Origin: Clostridia bacterium
Lineage (GTDB): Bacteria > Bacillota_A > Clostridia > UBA1212
Length of the DNA: 7,120 nucleotides
Reading direction: 5' to 3'
Assembly (NCBI GenBank): GCA_017464985.1
Contig: JAFTXL010000180.1
Span: forward strand, 1 to 7,120
This document shows positions 1 through 6,871 of the stretch, in pieces (within the stretch, counting starts at the first letter, position 1; each line of letters starts with the position of its first letter). The notes below the pieces were generated by a model that was not told the DNA's origin, ran no database searches, and saw only the letters and a list, made by a program, of their open reading frames with translations. The position numbers were made by a program, and so were the translations under genes.

Positions 1-3000
1 CCGAAGTTCCGGGGTTTTGTCCATCAGCGTCTGTGCCTTGAGCGCCGCTGTTGCTGCTGTCGCCGCTCTGTCCGTCACCGTCCGTGCCTTGATCTCCGCT
101 GTTGCTGCTGTCGCCGCTCTGTCCGTCACCGTCCGTGCCTTGATCGCCGCTGCCGCTGCTGTCGCCGCTCTGTCCGTCACCGTCTGTGCCTTGATCGCCG
201 CTGTCGCTGCTGTCGCCGCCCTGTCCGTCACCATCCGTGCCTTGATCGTCTCCATTGCCTCCGTCATTATCGCCGTCACCGTCATCAGATACAGCGTCCC
301 ATGCCGCATACAACGTGATATCACCCATTGTTCCGCTTTCGATTTCATATATCTCATCGTTCAAATCTTCATCTGTATACCAGCCTGCAAAATCATATCC
401 TTCTTTTGTAGGGTCTGCAAGCTCTACAGTGTCACTTTCAACATTATATATGTCCGGATTTTTATCGGAATTTATACCGCCGTCAAGCACATACTTAATA
501 CTGTAGTCGATTACGTTAAACTCAGCATACAGAGTTATATCACCTGCCATACCGTTTACGATTCTTTCTATCTTGTCAGTCAAATCTTCATCTGTATACC
601 AGCCTTTAAACTCATATCCGTCTTTTTCAGGATCATTAATCACTACCGGTATATTTTCAAGATTGTACAAATTCGGATTATCTGCGGAGTTTGTACCGCC
701 GTCAAGCACATACGTAATACTGTAATCTATCGCATCAAACTTAGCATACAATGTTATATCGCCGTTTGACCCCCTTTGAATCTTTTCAATACCGTCAGTC
801 ATAGCTTCATCAGTATACCAGCCAGCAAATGCGTAACCTTCCTTAGTGGGTTCTGCAAGCTCTATAGTATCGCTTTCAATATTGTACGTGCCCGGATTTT
901 TCTCGGAATTCACACCACCGTACATTACATAGCTGATAAAATAGTCTACAGGTTCAAAATCGGCATACAAAGTAATATCTCCCGTCATACCTTTTTGAAT
1001 CACATCTATACTGTCAGTCATAGTTTCATCTGTGTACCAGCCTGTAAATGAGTAACCTTCCTTAGTAGGTTCTGCAAGCTCTATGGGAACATTTTCAAAG
1101 TTATACGAAGACGGATTATCCGCAGAATTTGCGCCGCCGTCAAGTACATACGAGATGTTGTAATCAATCGGTTTATATTCCGCGTACAGATTTATATCTC
1201 CTGTCAATGCGGCAGGATCAATTTTGTTGTCTGTAACCGGCTGTAAACACGTTTCGTCCCAATACCATCCCTCGAAAGTGTATCCGAGTTTTGAAGCCGG
1301 ATACAGTTCTATTTCTGCCGATTCGCTGGTCAGTACACCTGGATTATTAGCACTGTTTAATCCGCCGTCCAAATGGTATGTCACACTGTAAACATCCACA
1401 AGTTTCATTTTTACAGTATTGGAGCAGGCAGGTGTATAATACACATTATTGCCCTCACTTCCGCCATAATAAATCGCATACAGTTCATATGTTCCTCTCG
1501 ACAGATTTTCAACATCTATATCAAGTTTAACTGCTCCGTTTGCAATATAGCCTTTACCCAACAGAGTCTCCGTGCCATCCTCATTGCGGCGCATCAGATT
1601 CATATGGCCAGAAGAGGGAACAGGAGTATCCGCTCCACTTGCATTTTTGAGATTTATTTCAACATTGGCAATCTTTGTACCGGTTTCAAGGTAATACGTA
1701 TCACCTTTGAGAACTGCATCTGATTCGTTTTTCAAAGTCAGCTCAGCGATAAGGGCGTGAATTGTCGAATACGTATCGTCCTCCATTACCCAGACAGTAG
1801 CAGTCTTGGATATCACACTCTTTACACTGCTCGATTTCCGCTGAGAAGCAATTACACGGTAATAGCTCTTTCCAAGTTCAGCGGGAACCTGCGGAAGTGT
1901 ATAATCTTTTTGGGTTGCTCCGCTTATGTTCTCCCAAGAACCTTCACTGGCAGACGCATCTTCAACATATACCTGCCACTGATACGTCAAAGTTGCATCA
2001 TCCATACCTTCACCCGTTTTGGCCTCAGATGTTAAAGTCACAGATTCCGGGGGCTCTTCTACACTGTATATTACATTCTTCGGTTCAAGAGTAAAATACG
2101 GCATAGTTACATCGTCATCTTTGGTAACCGCAGTAACCCAGTTGCTTAAAACGCTCTCTCTCGTACCTGAGTACGATTTCACAGCAAATTCGTATTCTGT
2201 TGCAGGGTCAAGTCCTGTCGCAATAAAGTATGTTTTTTCTGTCGTGCCGATAGAAAATGCATTACCCAAATTATCTTTTATAAATACCTCATAACTGTCT
2301 GCAGGGCGATAATCTTTTTCCTCCCACTTGAGTATAACTTCATTTTCCGTTACAGCATAAACCCTTAAATCCACGGGCAAACTAGGAGGCACAGAGTCTT
2401 CACTTATTCCGGGTACAGTATATCCTACTACATAAGGGTAATCGTCAAGCCCATATAAATCCGAAGTATCGTCACCGTTTCCTCCTTTATTTATATCAAG
2501 CTGATAAACCGCCATCTTGGTGCTGTACTTATAATCTTCATCCGTACCTTCAGGCATATTTGTAAACGCTGCAGAAAAAGACAGACCCCTTGAGTCAGAC
2601 TCCACCCATACGGCACCGCCGCCTGCCGCCAATGTAAGACCAATCTGACCTGAAGTCTCAGATGCAAACCAAATGCTTGTTTCGGTCTTTCCTGCAACAT
2701 AAAGATCTCCGGTTAAATCCACATGGAAACCATGCGCTTTTGAAACACTTTCTTCAACCGAATAAGAAAGGCTTGTTACACCGCCGCCTACATCTACCGT
2801 CACACTTTTGGAAATATTCATACTGTCTTCAACAACATTTCCGGGAAGCTTTAGCTCTTCTTCACTTTCAGGATATGTAGAAGGATCGCCGATTGTCTTT
2901 TTTGCAATCATATCCTCTGTAATTGGCTCAATATTCGTCAATTTACCACTTGCAGTAAATTCGGTTACAAGTTTATTGTATTCCTCCAACGTTATTGCCG

Positions 3001-5305
3001 AAAATGTAGGTTCAAGCTGTACAGAAATACTACATTCCTGTAGTTCTCCGCCGATAAGGTCGCCCACCTTGTACGGGCATGTTTCCCCGTATAATTCTTC
3101 GTACGATGCAATAAACGCCTCGTCTGCCTTTCCCTCCGGAACCCAGATATTGTACTTATAGTACACTATAGGCACGGCAAATATGACAGCATAGTCTTCA
3201 CCCGCAGTAACTTCATATTTCCACGATTTTGTGTACGACGTTGCAGTACTCCGGTTTCCTATATAGCCGCCCATAAGAGAAAAGCCGAAACCTCCTCCGA
3301 ACATTCCGTTGTTGCCCATAAATCCTACGCCTGCCAGACCTGTAACATTGAGTGCCAAACCGAGTTCCACGCCCCAGTCCGAATCAATACCCGAGCCGTC
3401 TCCGTATGTTACTTCAAATGCAACTGTTCCGGGGTTTACATCGTAATCAAGTTCTTTCCAATACGGAGGACTCTGAAGCACCGTGAGAAGCTCCGGTGCG
3501 CTCCAGCCGTATTCCTTACCCGTATATTCTACATATACGGTGTCCTGATCTGAATCAATCGGGCAAATCGAAATAAATGTACCGTCATCGTCTTCATTCT
3601 TCTTATTTATATAATCATTATTTGTGACACTGCTTGTAATCGCAGAACTTTCTTCCCATATCCATATAATATCATAATAGATATTGTCATCGTTTAAGTT
3701 AACATGGTCTCCTGCAAGAACCACTATCTGTTCAACAGAAGAACTTGCCGAAGAAAAAGTCGCGCCGTATGCGTTGCTTATAAATGCATTGTTATCTCCG
3801 CCCAGCGAAATTTTTTTCTCCTTTACAAAAGAACCTGCGCTGAGAATATTTTTTTCACTTGAACCGCTTGAATCAGCACCGGAAAATTTGAATACAACGC
3901 CCTCAAGGAAAACAGAATCACTGTTACTTGCAGCGTGCAGCTTTGCCGCGGCTATCGCCGCAGGTTCCATCATGGCCTCTGAAACCTTAAGGTCACCGTG
4001 AGCTTCTACCTGTTTCGGACTATCCCACACCTTCTCATATTTTTTTGAAGAGGTATTCCATGTGATAATTTGTATAAAGTTTTTACTGTCTGATATTGAA
4101 CCCTTGTCAGAATTATCGTCCCAGTCGTTATTTATATAGCCTCCTACAATCAGTTCTTCCACACCGTTTCCGTTCACGTCGGCATCTACAGACGATGAAA
4201 AACGCATTCTGTTGCTTCCGTAAGTCATATTTGTATCCAGATAACGTGTTTCCATCTGTCCGTTGCTTCCGCAGTGATAAATACCCATGGCAGAGCTGTG
4301 TCCGTAATCGTCACAATCCCCGTCTCTTGCGTTGCTGATATTTATAACCAAATCATCCTGACCGGAAATGCTTGTAGTGTACAAGCTTACAACAGGCATA
4401 TGCCAGTCATTGTATCTCATATTAAACTTATTTGACTTTCCGTTATTAAGCTCACTTACATATATTCTGTCTTTTTCAGAAAGACTTTTATCAGCGTTTA
4501 CTTCAAAAATAATAATACATGCATTATCACCGTATTTAGACGGAACATACGCAGCAGCTTCTTCTTTTCCATCATTATCATAATCGCCTGCTGTAAGAGC
4601 AACATATGATTTAGATGTGTCTGCCGTTATTTCCCATACAAAATCGCCGCAGTCACTGTCATCATTTGTCAACCTGTATGTTGTTGCCGCTCCATCTTGC
4701 CATTTATCAGTATCTTCATTCAAATCGTAAATACGCAGATCCTGGAAACTGTCCTTTCCCTTATCGCGGTTTACATACAGCATTGTTTCAATAATTTCAT
4801 CCGCACCGTCTCCGTCATAGTCAATAGCGCACGCATTATGTGTCTGAACCTCAATCGGATCATCATCCTCCTCATAGTTATCTGAGAAGGACACTTCGTT
4901 TCCTATAAGGTCATTATCCATATTGTTAAAGTTAAATGCACTCGAAGAAGTCTCACTTGTATTGTTCATGACACGGAAAGAACCTTTAAAATTACTTGTT
5001 CTGTTCATATCTCCGACATACAGCTCGGTGAGATAAACAGGTTCAAAATCCTCCATCGGATGCTCCGTGTTCGACGGATCAAACTCACTTGGTGAATCCG
5101 TAACCAAACCAAACGAACCGTACTCAGCCGCAGACAGCACGTTGCTCTCTCCGCTGTACGACTTAGCGGAATACAATTGTGCCGCGCTTGCTGTCATATA
5201 ATCGACATCTGATGTACCCTCCGGCAGCATCCAGAACGATGACAAAATCGCAGCAGCAATAATTCCGCAAAGAATACGTTTTAGAAACATGTTTTGCTTA
5301 CTCAT
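1..5305 (-). CDS. Giant secreted multidomain surface protein (FG-GAP/VCBS, FN3, Ig-like, InlB B-repeats), 3' end outside window
   Basis: The frame is open from ATG 5305 to the left edge (at least 1768 residues; no stop seen). The start is supported by an AGGGGGA ribosome binding site 7 bases upstream and a signal peptide: KR at 9-10, hydrophobic core about 11-27, likely cleavage near TASAA (38-42). Residues about 150-400 carry FG-GAP/VCBS-like acidic loops (DYDGDG 162-167, DYDNDG 241-246, DADVNGNG 374-381), as in calcium-binding propellers. Residues about 400-970 match no family I know and are Ser/Gly rich. Then come FN3 (973-1062), an Ig-like domain with YQWQV (about 1068-1175), a second Ig-like domain (about 1189-1304), five InlB/Flg_new repeats with GWYTDE cores (1307-1672), and an acidic Gly/Ser/Asp linker (1673-1768). 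Inference: an exported adhesin or carbohydrate/host-contact protein. No catalytic motif was recognised. The anchor (sortase motif, dockerin or other) would lie beyond the window. Confidence 0.95.
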   Translation of the reverse strand, partial: MSKQNMFLKRILCGIIAAAILSSFWMLPEGTSDVDYMTASAAQLYSAKSYSGESNVLSAAEYGSFGLVTDSPSEFDPSNTEHPMEDFEPVYLTELYVGDMNRTSNFKGSFRVMNNTSETSSSAFNFNNMDNDLIGNEVSFSDNYEEDDDPIEVQTHNACAIDYDGDGADEIIETMLYVNRDKGKDSFQDLRIYDLNEDTDKWQDGAATTYRLTNDDSDCGDFVWEITADTSKSYVALTAGDYDNDGKEEAAAYVPSKYGDNACIIIFEVNADKSLSEKDRIYVSELNNGKSNKFNMRYNDWHMPVVSLYTTSISGQDDLVINISNARDGDCDDYGHSSAMGIYHCGSNGQMETRYLDTNMTYGSNRMRFSSSVDADVNGNGVEELIVGGYINNDWDDNSDKGSISDSKNFIQIITWNTSSKKYEKVWDSPKQVEAHGDLKVSEAMMEPAAIAAAKLHAASNSDSVFLEGVVFKFSGADSSGSSEKNILSAGSFVKEKKISLGGDNNAFISNAYGATFSSASSSVEQIVVLAGDHVNLNDDNIYYDIIWIWEESSAITSSVTNNDYINKKNEDDDGTFISICPIDSDQDTVYVEYTGKEYGWSAPELLTVLQSPPYWKELDYDVNPGTVAFEVTYGDGSGIDSDWGVELGLALNVTGLAGVGFMGNNGMFGGGFGFSLMGGYIGNRSTATSYTKSWKYEVTAGEDYAVIFAVPIVYYKYNIWVPEGKADEAFIASYEELYGETCPYKVGDLIGGELQECSISVQLEPTFSAITLEEYNKLVTEFTASGKLTNIEPITEDMIAKKTIGDPSTYPESEEELKLPGNVVEDSMNISKSVTVDVGGGVTSLSYSVEESVSKAHGFHVDLTGDLYVAGKTETSIWFASETSGQIGLTLAAGGGAVWVESDSRGLSFSAAFTNMPEGTDEDYKYSTKMAVYQLDINKGGNGDDTSDLYGLDDYPYVVGYTVPGISEDSVPPSLPVDLRVYAVTENEVILKWEEKDYRPADSYEVFIKDNLGNAFSIGTTEKTYFIATGLDPATEYEFAVKSYSGTRESVLSNWVTAVTKDDDVTMPYFTLEPKNVIYSVEEPPESVTLTSEAKTGEGMDDATLTYQWQVYVEDASASEGSWENISGATQKDYTLPQVPAELGKSYYRVIASQRKSSSVKSVISKTATVWVMEDDTYSTIHALIAELTLKNESDAVLKGDTYYLETGTKIANVEINLKNASGADTPVPSSGHMNLMRRNEDGTETLLGKGYIANGAVKLDIDVENLSRGTYELYAIYYGGSEGNNVYYTPACSNTVKMKLVDVYSVTYHLDGGLNSANNPGVLTSESAEIELYPASKLGYTFEGWYWDETCLQPVTDNKIDPAALTGDINLYAEYKPIDYNISYVLDGGANSADNPSSYNFENVPIELAEPTKEGYSFTGWYTDETMTDSIDVIQKGMTGDITLYADFEPVDYFISYVMYGGVNSEKNPGTYNIESDTIELAEPTKEGYAFAGWYTDEAMTDGIEKIQRGSNGDITLYAKFDAIDYSITYVLDGGTNSADNPNLYNLENIPVVINDPEKDGYEFKGWYTDEDLTDKIERIVNGMAGDITLYAEFNVIDYSIKYVLDGGINSDKNPDIYNVESDTVELADPTKEGYDFAGWYTDEDLNDEIYEIESGTMGDITLYAAWDAVSDDGDGDNDGGNGDDQGTDGDGQGGDSSDSGDQGTDGDGQSGDSSGSGDQGTDGDGQSGDSSNSGDQGTDGDGQSGDSSNSGAQGTDADGQNPGTS
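17..241 (-). repeat. 51-bp tandem repeat encoding a Gly/Ser/Asp-rich linker
   Basis: Four complete 51-bp units (191-241, 140-190, 89-139, 38-88) and a partial fifth (17-37) encode 17-residue units of the type GTDGDGQSGDSSNSGDQ (residues 1689-1756 for the full units). Only a few codons differ between units. The composition is acidic and lacks hydrophobic residues, so it should be disordered. It sits after the InlB repeats, where wall-spanning linkers are usual. The GC-rich DNA contrasts with the rest of the gene, and unit number could change by slippage or recombination. Confidence 0.93.
290..1387 (-). repeat. Five tandem InlB/Listeria-Bacteroides (Flg_new) repeats
   Basis: Counting from the N-terminal side, the repeats lie at 1387-1160 (76 aa, the most diverged, GWYWDE), 1159-941, 940-722, 721-503 (73 aa each) and 502-290 (71 aa). 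Each has the plan I-x-Y-V-L-D-G-G-x-N-S, a short variable part, GYxFxGWYTDE, then GDITLYAxF. This is the InlB B-repeat, a small beta-grasp-like module typical of stalks in surface proteins of Firmicutes and Bacteroidetes. The last four are closely similar, including at DNA level, which points to recent duplication. Confidence 0.92.
2120..2389 (-). other. Fibronectin type III domain
   Basis: Residues 973-1062 follow the FN3 plan: a proline-rich start (PPSLPVDLRV), the EVILKWEE strand with the conserved Trp, SYEVFIKD, the TGLDPATEYEFAVKSYS segment with the family's L-P-x-T-x-Y core, and a closing VTAVTK. About 90 residues is the usual length. FN3 domains in bacterial surface proteins act mostly as spacers or as carbohydrate-protein adjuncts. 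Confidence 0.85.
4100..4860 (-). other. FG-GAP/VCBS-like repeat region (probable beta-propeller)
   Basis: At least three segments share the pattern of a hydrophobic strand, an acidic DxDxDG-type loop and a second hydrophobic strand: AIDYDGDGADEIIE (161-174), AGDYDNDGKEEAAAYV (239-254) and VDADVNGNGVEELIVGG (373-389). A fourth, weaker one is around SGQDDLVINIS (314-324). In FG-GAP and VCBS families such loops bind calcium and the repeats form integrin-like propellers. Three or four repeats are fewer than a closed seven-bladed propeller, so further diverged blades probably lie between 50 and 500. Confidence 0.7.
5178..5305 (-). other. Signal peptide of the giant surface protein
   Basis: Residues 1-42 have the order basic (K3, K9, R10), hydrophobic (about 11-27, ILCGIIAAAI then LSSFWML), and a polar tail ending in TASAA before Q43, a fitting signal peptidase I site. 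There is no lipobox cysteine at the end of the core; C13 sits inside it. Export through the Sec pathway follows. The polar stretch between core and AxA-type site is longer than usual, so the exact cut is uncertain. Confidence 0.75.
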
Positions 5306-5312
5306 AACACAG

Positions 5313-5319
5313 TCCCCCT
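5313..5319 (-). promoter_or_regulatory. Ribosome binding site of the giant surface protein
   Basis: Read on the minus strand this is AGGGGGA, seven bases before ATG 5305. It decides for this start over the in-frame ATG at 5290 (codon 6), which has no such site. Confidence 0.8.
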
Positions 5320-5353
5320 GTTCAACAGCATTTAAATAAAAAAATTTTTTTAG

Positions 5354-5382
5354 ATTATATATTTTTTTCTTCTGCAATACAA
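5354..5382 (-). promoter_or_regulatory. Probable sigma-A type promoter for the giant surface protein
   Basis: On the minus strand a perfect TATAAT (5359-5354) lies 17 bases after TTGTAT (5382-5377). The -35 hexamer matches consensus in three of six positions, the -10 in all six. Transcription would begin near 5347 and give a leader of about 40 bases. The region is very A/T rich, so chance matches are possible. Confidence 0.5.
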
Positions 5383-5454
5383 TATTTTTTATATGGGAAT
5401 TTGTCATTGTACGGCAAAGTACCCCGTAACTTTCAGGTCAATCACTTATGAAAG

Positions 5455-5486
5455 GCAGAGGCGTTTTTTTGCAAAATTCCGCCTGC
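5455..5486. other. Imperfect inverted repeat
   Basis: GCA (5455-5457) and GGCG (5460-5463) can pair with TGC (5484-5486) and CGCC (5480-5483), leaving a two-base bulge and a loop that contains seven T. The T-run is inside the loop, so it is not a plus-strand intrinsic terminator. No function can be assigned. Confidence 0.3.
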
Positions 5487-5495
5487 ATAACTACA

Positions 5496-5545
5496 GGGCA
5501 AACGCATGAAAATTTTATAAAAAAGAGTTATTCATGCGTTTGCCC
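5496..5545. repeat. 15-bp perfect palindromic hairpin in the divergent intergenic region
   Basis: GGGCAAACGCATGAA (5496-5510) is exactly complementary to TTCATGCGTTTGCCC (5531-5545) across a 20-base A/T-rich loop. It lies between two divergent transcription units, where neither needs a terminator, and just upstream of the putative riboswitch promoter. A diverged copy lies at 6872-6914. It could be a dispersed palindromic element, a protein-binding site or a transcript structure. Confidence 0.8.
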
Positions 5546-5563
5546 CGGCATAACCGCCAGATA

Positions 5564-5593
5564 TTGAAATCATACGGCCTTATATGATAAAAT
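5564..5593 (+). promoter_or_regulatory. Probable promoter of the riboswitch-lipoprotein-ECF operon
   Basis: TTGAAA (5564-5569) and TAAAAT (5588-5593) each match consensus in five of six positions and are 18 bases apart. The start would fall near 5600, right at the 5' edge of the riboswitch core, which agrees with a short closing stem that can begin at 5600. No better pair was found between 5450 and 5600. Confidence 0.5.
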
Positions 5594-5599
5594 CCATAT

Positions 5600-5756
5600 G
5601 TTTGGAATGGAAACAGGTGTGAATCCTGTACGAGCCCGTCGCCGTGAGGTGTACTTTTATACTGATATCCTACCTGCTGCCGCAAAGCAGGGACAAGCCA
5701 TTGGATTTCCGAGAAGGCGGATAGCAGTTCTACCCAAGTCGAAATACTTTCCTTAC
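5600..5756 (+). ncRNA. Cobalamin riboswitch (aptamer)
   Basis: The order of conserved blocks fits the cobalamin riboswitch. GGAAACAGGTGTGAATCCTG (5609-5628) gives the family's GGAA-x-GGTG-x-GAATCC core, whose CAGG/CCTG arms pair. CGAGCCCGTCGCCGTGA follows, the CCCGCCACTGT-like segment. GCCATTGGATTTCCGAGAAGG is the usual GCCACTG...GAAGG module. AAGTCGAAATACTTTCC (5736-5752) is a diverged B12 box (consensus about AAGTCAGGAGACCTGCC). A short closing stem can form between GG/AA at 5604-5607 and TTCC at 5749-5752, with GT (5600-5601) facing AC (5755-5756). In this family adenosyl- or other cobalamins bind and usually lower expression of the downstream genes. The exact 5' boundary is uncertain because the B12-box partner is weak. 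Confidence 0.88.
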
Positions 5757-5811
5757 AAAACCTCGTACATAACTGCGAGCGCCGGTTAAAAGAGGAACAA
5801 TGAATATATTT
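5757..5811 (+). promoter_or_regulatory. Possible expression platform between aptamer and first gene
   Basis: AACC (5759-5762) can pair with GGTT (5784-5787), and TCG (5763-5765) with CGA (5776-5778), forming a hairpin just after the B12 box. There is no T-run behind it, so a classical transcription terminator is not seen; control of translation initiation or a loop-loop contact with the aptamer is more likely. I could not find a convincing pairing partner for the aptamer's L5-type loop, so the mechanism is open. Confidence 0.35.
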
Positions 5812-5812
5812 A

Positions 5813-5819
5813 AAGGAGA
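5813..5819 (+). promoter_or_regulatory. Ribosome binding site of the DUF4430 lipoprotein
   Basis: AAGGAGA lies eight bases before ATG 5828, a strong match to the anti-Shine-Dalgarno sequence. Confidence 0.85.
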
Positions 5820-5827
5820 ATGATTTT

Positions 5828-6310
5828 ATGAAAAAGACACGATTGAGCAAATCGTTGTCGTTCATCCTTTGCATCGTGCTTATTGCGGCTATAGCACTCA
5901 CAGCATTCGGTTGCAGCGACAACACCAATGACAGCAGTTCCGGAGCAACAACCTCCCCGGTCACTTCCGTATCCCCTGAAGCTACAGACGACTCATCTGA
6001 CAGCATCAATGTACTCGGAGAGGGATCAACAGTATTTACTTTTACCGTAACAGACACAAGAGGGAAAGAAACCTCTTTTGAAATTCACACAGATAAGGCA
6101 ATTGTCGGCGATGCACTCACAGAGCTCGGCCTCATATCCGGCGAAGAAGGTGCTTACGGACTTTATGTAAAGACCGTAAGCGGTATCACTTTGGACTATG
6201 ATAAAGATGGAAAGTATTGGGCTTTCTATGTAAACGATGAATATGCTTCTACAGGTGTGGACATGACATCAATTACGGCCGGCGCAACCTACTCATTTAA
6301 AGCAGAATAA
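5828..6310 (+). CDS. Lipoprotein with DUF4430 (transcobalamin-like C-terminal) domain, putative corrinoid capture protein
   Basis: This 160-residue protein starts with a lipoprotein signal: KK at 2-3, a hydrophobic core about 10-27, and a lipobox-like AFGC with C29 as the lipidated residue. The -3 position is Ala rather than the usual Leu, which is tolerated. A Ser/Thr/Asp-rich linker (30-61) leads to a single domain (about 62-160). Its pattern (FTFTVTD, a helix around VGDALTELGL, then YWAFYVNDEYASTGVD, and a final ATYSFK strand) is that of DUF4430, which is related to the C-terminal domain of transcobalamin and intrinsic factor. In those proteins this domain covers one face of cobalamin. Behind a cobalamin riboswitch and two bases before an ECF S component, a role in binding B12 or a related corrinoid at the outer membrane face is likely. 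This is inference; DUF4430 also occurs in other contexts. Confidence 0.9.
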   Translation: MKKTRLSKSLSFILCIVLIAAIALTAFGCSDNTNDSSSGATTSPVTSVSPEATDDSSDSINVLGEGSTVFTFTVTDTRGKETSFEIHTDKAIVGDALTELGLISGEEGAYGLYVKTVSGITLDYDKDGKYWAFYVNDEYASTGVDMTSITAGATYSFKAE

Positions 6311-6312
6311 TT

Positions 6313-6828
6313 TTGAAACTAAATGTCAGAGAAATAGCTATCTTCGGTATGCTGGGAGCGATGATGTTCGCATCAAAACTGATCATGGAACTGTTTCCGA
6401 ACATCCATCTTCTCGGCGTATTTACGATAGCTATAACTGTTGTTTACAGACAAAAGGCATTGTACCCAATATACATTTTTATCTTTATTCTGGGACTTTG
6501 GAACGGATTTGCCATATGGTGGATACCTTATCTTTATTTATGGACAGTATTATGGGGCATTACAATGTTGTTGCCTAAAAAAATGCCCAAGAAAATAGCT
6601 CCAATCATATACATGACCGTATGTGCCCTGCACGGATTCCTGTACGGAACACTGTACGCACCGTTTCAGGCATTTGCGTTCGGAATGAATTTTGATTCCA
6701 TGATAGCATGGATTATCGCAGGACTTCCGTGGGATTTTGTTCACGGCGTCAGTAATTTCTTCTGCGGGCTGCTGATTATGCCGATTATATTGGTACTGAA
6801 AAGAGCATCCCAAAATATTTCACGATAA
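6313..6828 (+). CDS. ECF transporter S component, probably for cobalamin or a cobalamin precursor
   Basis: This 171-residue, very hydrophobic protein has about six membrane segments (about 8-26, 31-45, 49-66, 70-88, 95-118, 144-163), the size and layout of S components of energy-coupling factor transporters. The first helix holds the AxxxA motif (A16-A20) that S components use to contact EcfT. It binds the vitamin and works with a shared EcfA-EcfA'-EcfT module, absent here, as in group II systems. The TTG start, two bases after the lipoprotein stop, is chosen because it keeps the REIAIFGMLGA segment typical of such proteins; the next in-frame start (ATG 6349) would cut helix 1. There is no clear ribosome binding site, so translation is probably coupled to the upstream gene. 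Substrate comes only from the riboswitch and the DUF4430 neighbour; CbrT- or CblT-like function cannot be told apart by eye. Confidence 0.88.
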   Translation: MKLNVREIAIFGMLGAMMFASKLIMELFPNIHLLGVFTIAITVVYRQKALYPIYIFIFILGLWNGFAIWWIPYLYLWTVLWGITMLLPKKMPKKIAPIIYMTVCALHGFLYGTLYAPFQAFAFGMNFDSMIAWIIAGLPWDFVHGVSNFFCGLLIMPIILVLKRASQNISR

Positions 6829-6871
6829 AAGAAGAAATTAAAAAATTAGCAGTCGAGCTATAATTGCAAAA

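Noticed and set aside
17..241. CRISPR-like regular repeats
   Set aside because: The 51-bp units are directly adjacent with no spacers, and are in frame within a coding region.
17..769. Long plus-strand frame, Ala/Val/Ile-rich, 250 residues
   Set aside because: It lies in codon register opposite the giant minus-strand gene; its repeats are the reverse of the 51-bp and InlB repeats. No ribosome binding site or family match.
776..4885. Many shorter plus-strand frames across the left part
   Set aside because: All overlap the uninterrupted minus-strand gene, which has recognisable domains throughout. They show no domain patterns or credible starts.
5401..5431. Second inverted repeat around GTACGG and CCGTAAC
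   Set aside because: Pairing is imperfect and short; not distinguishable from chance.
5598..5789. Plus-strand frame of 63 residues
   Set aside because: It is made of riboswitch sequence; the ATG has no ribosome binding site.
5515..6057. Minus-strand frame of 180 residues
   Set aside because: It runs antisense through the riboswitch and the start of the lipoprotein gene, and resembles no protein family.
6550..6813. Minus-strand frame of 87 residues
   Set aside because: Antisense shadow of the ECF S component.
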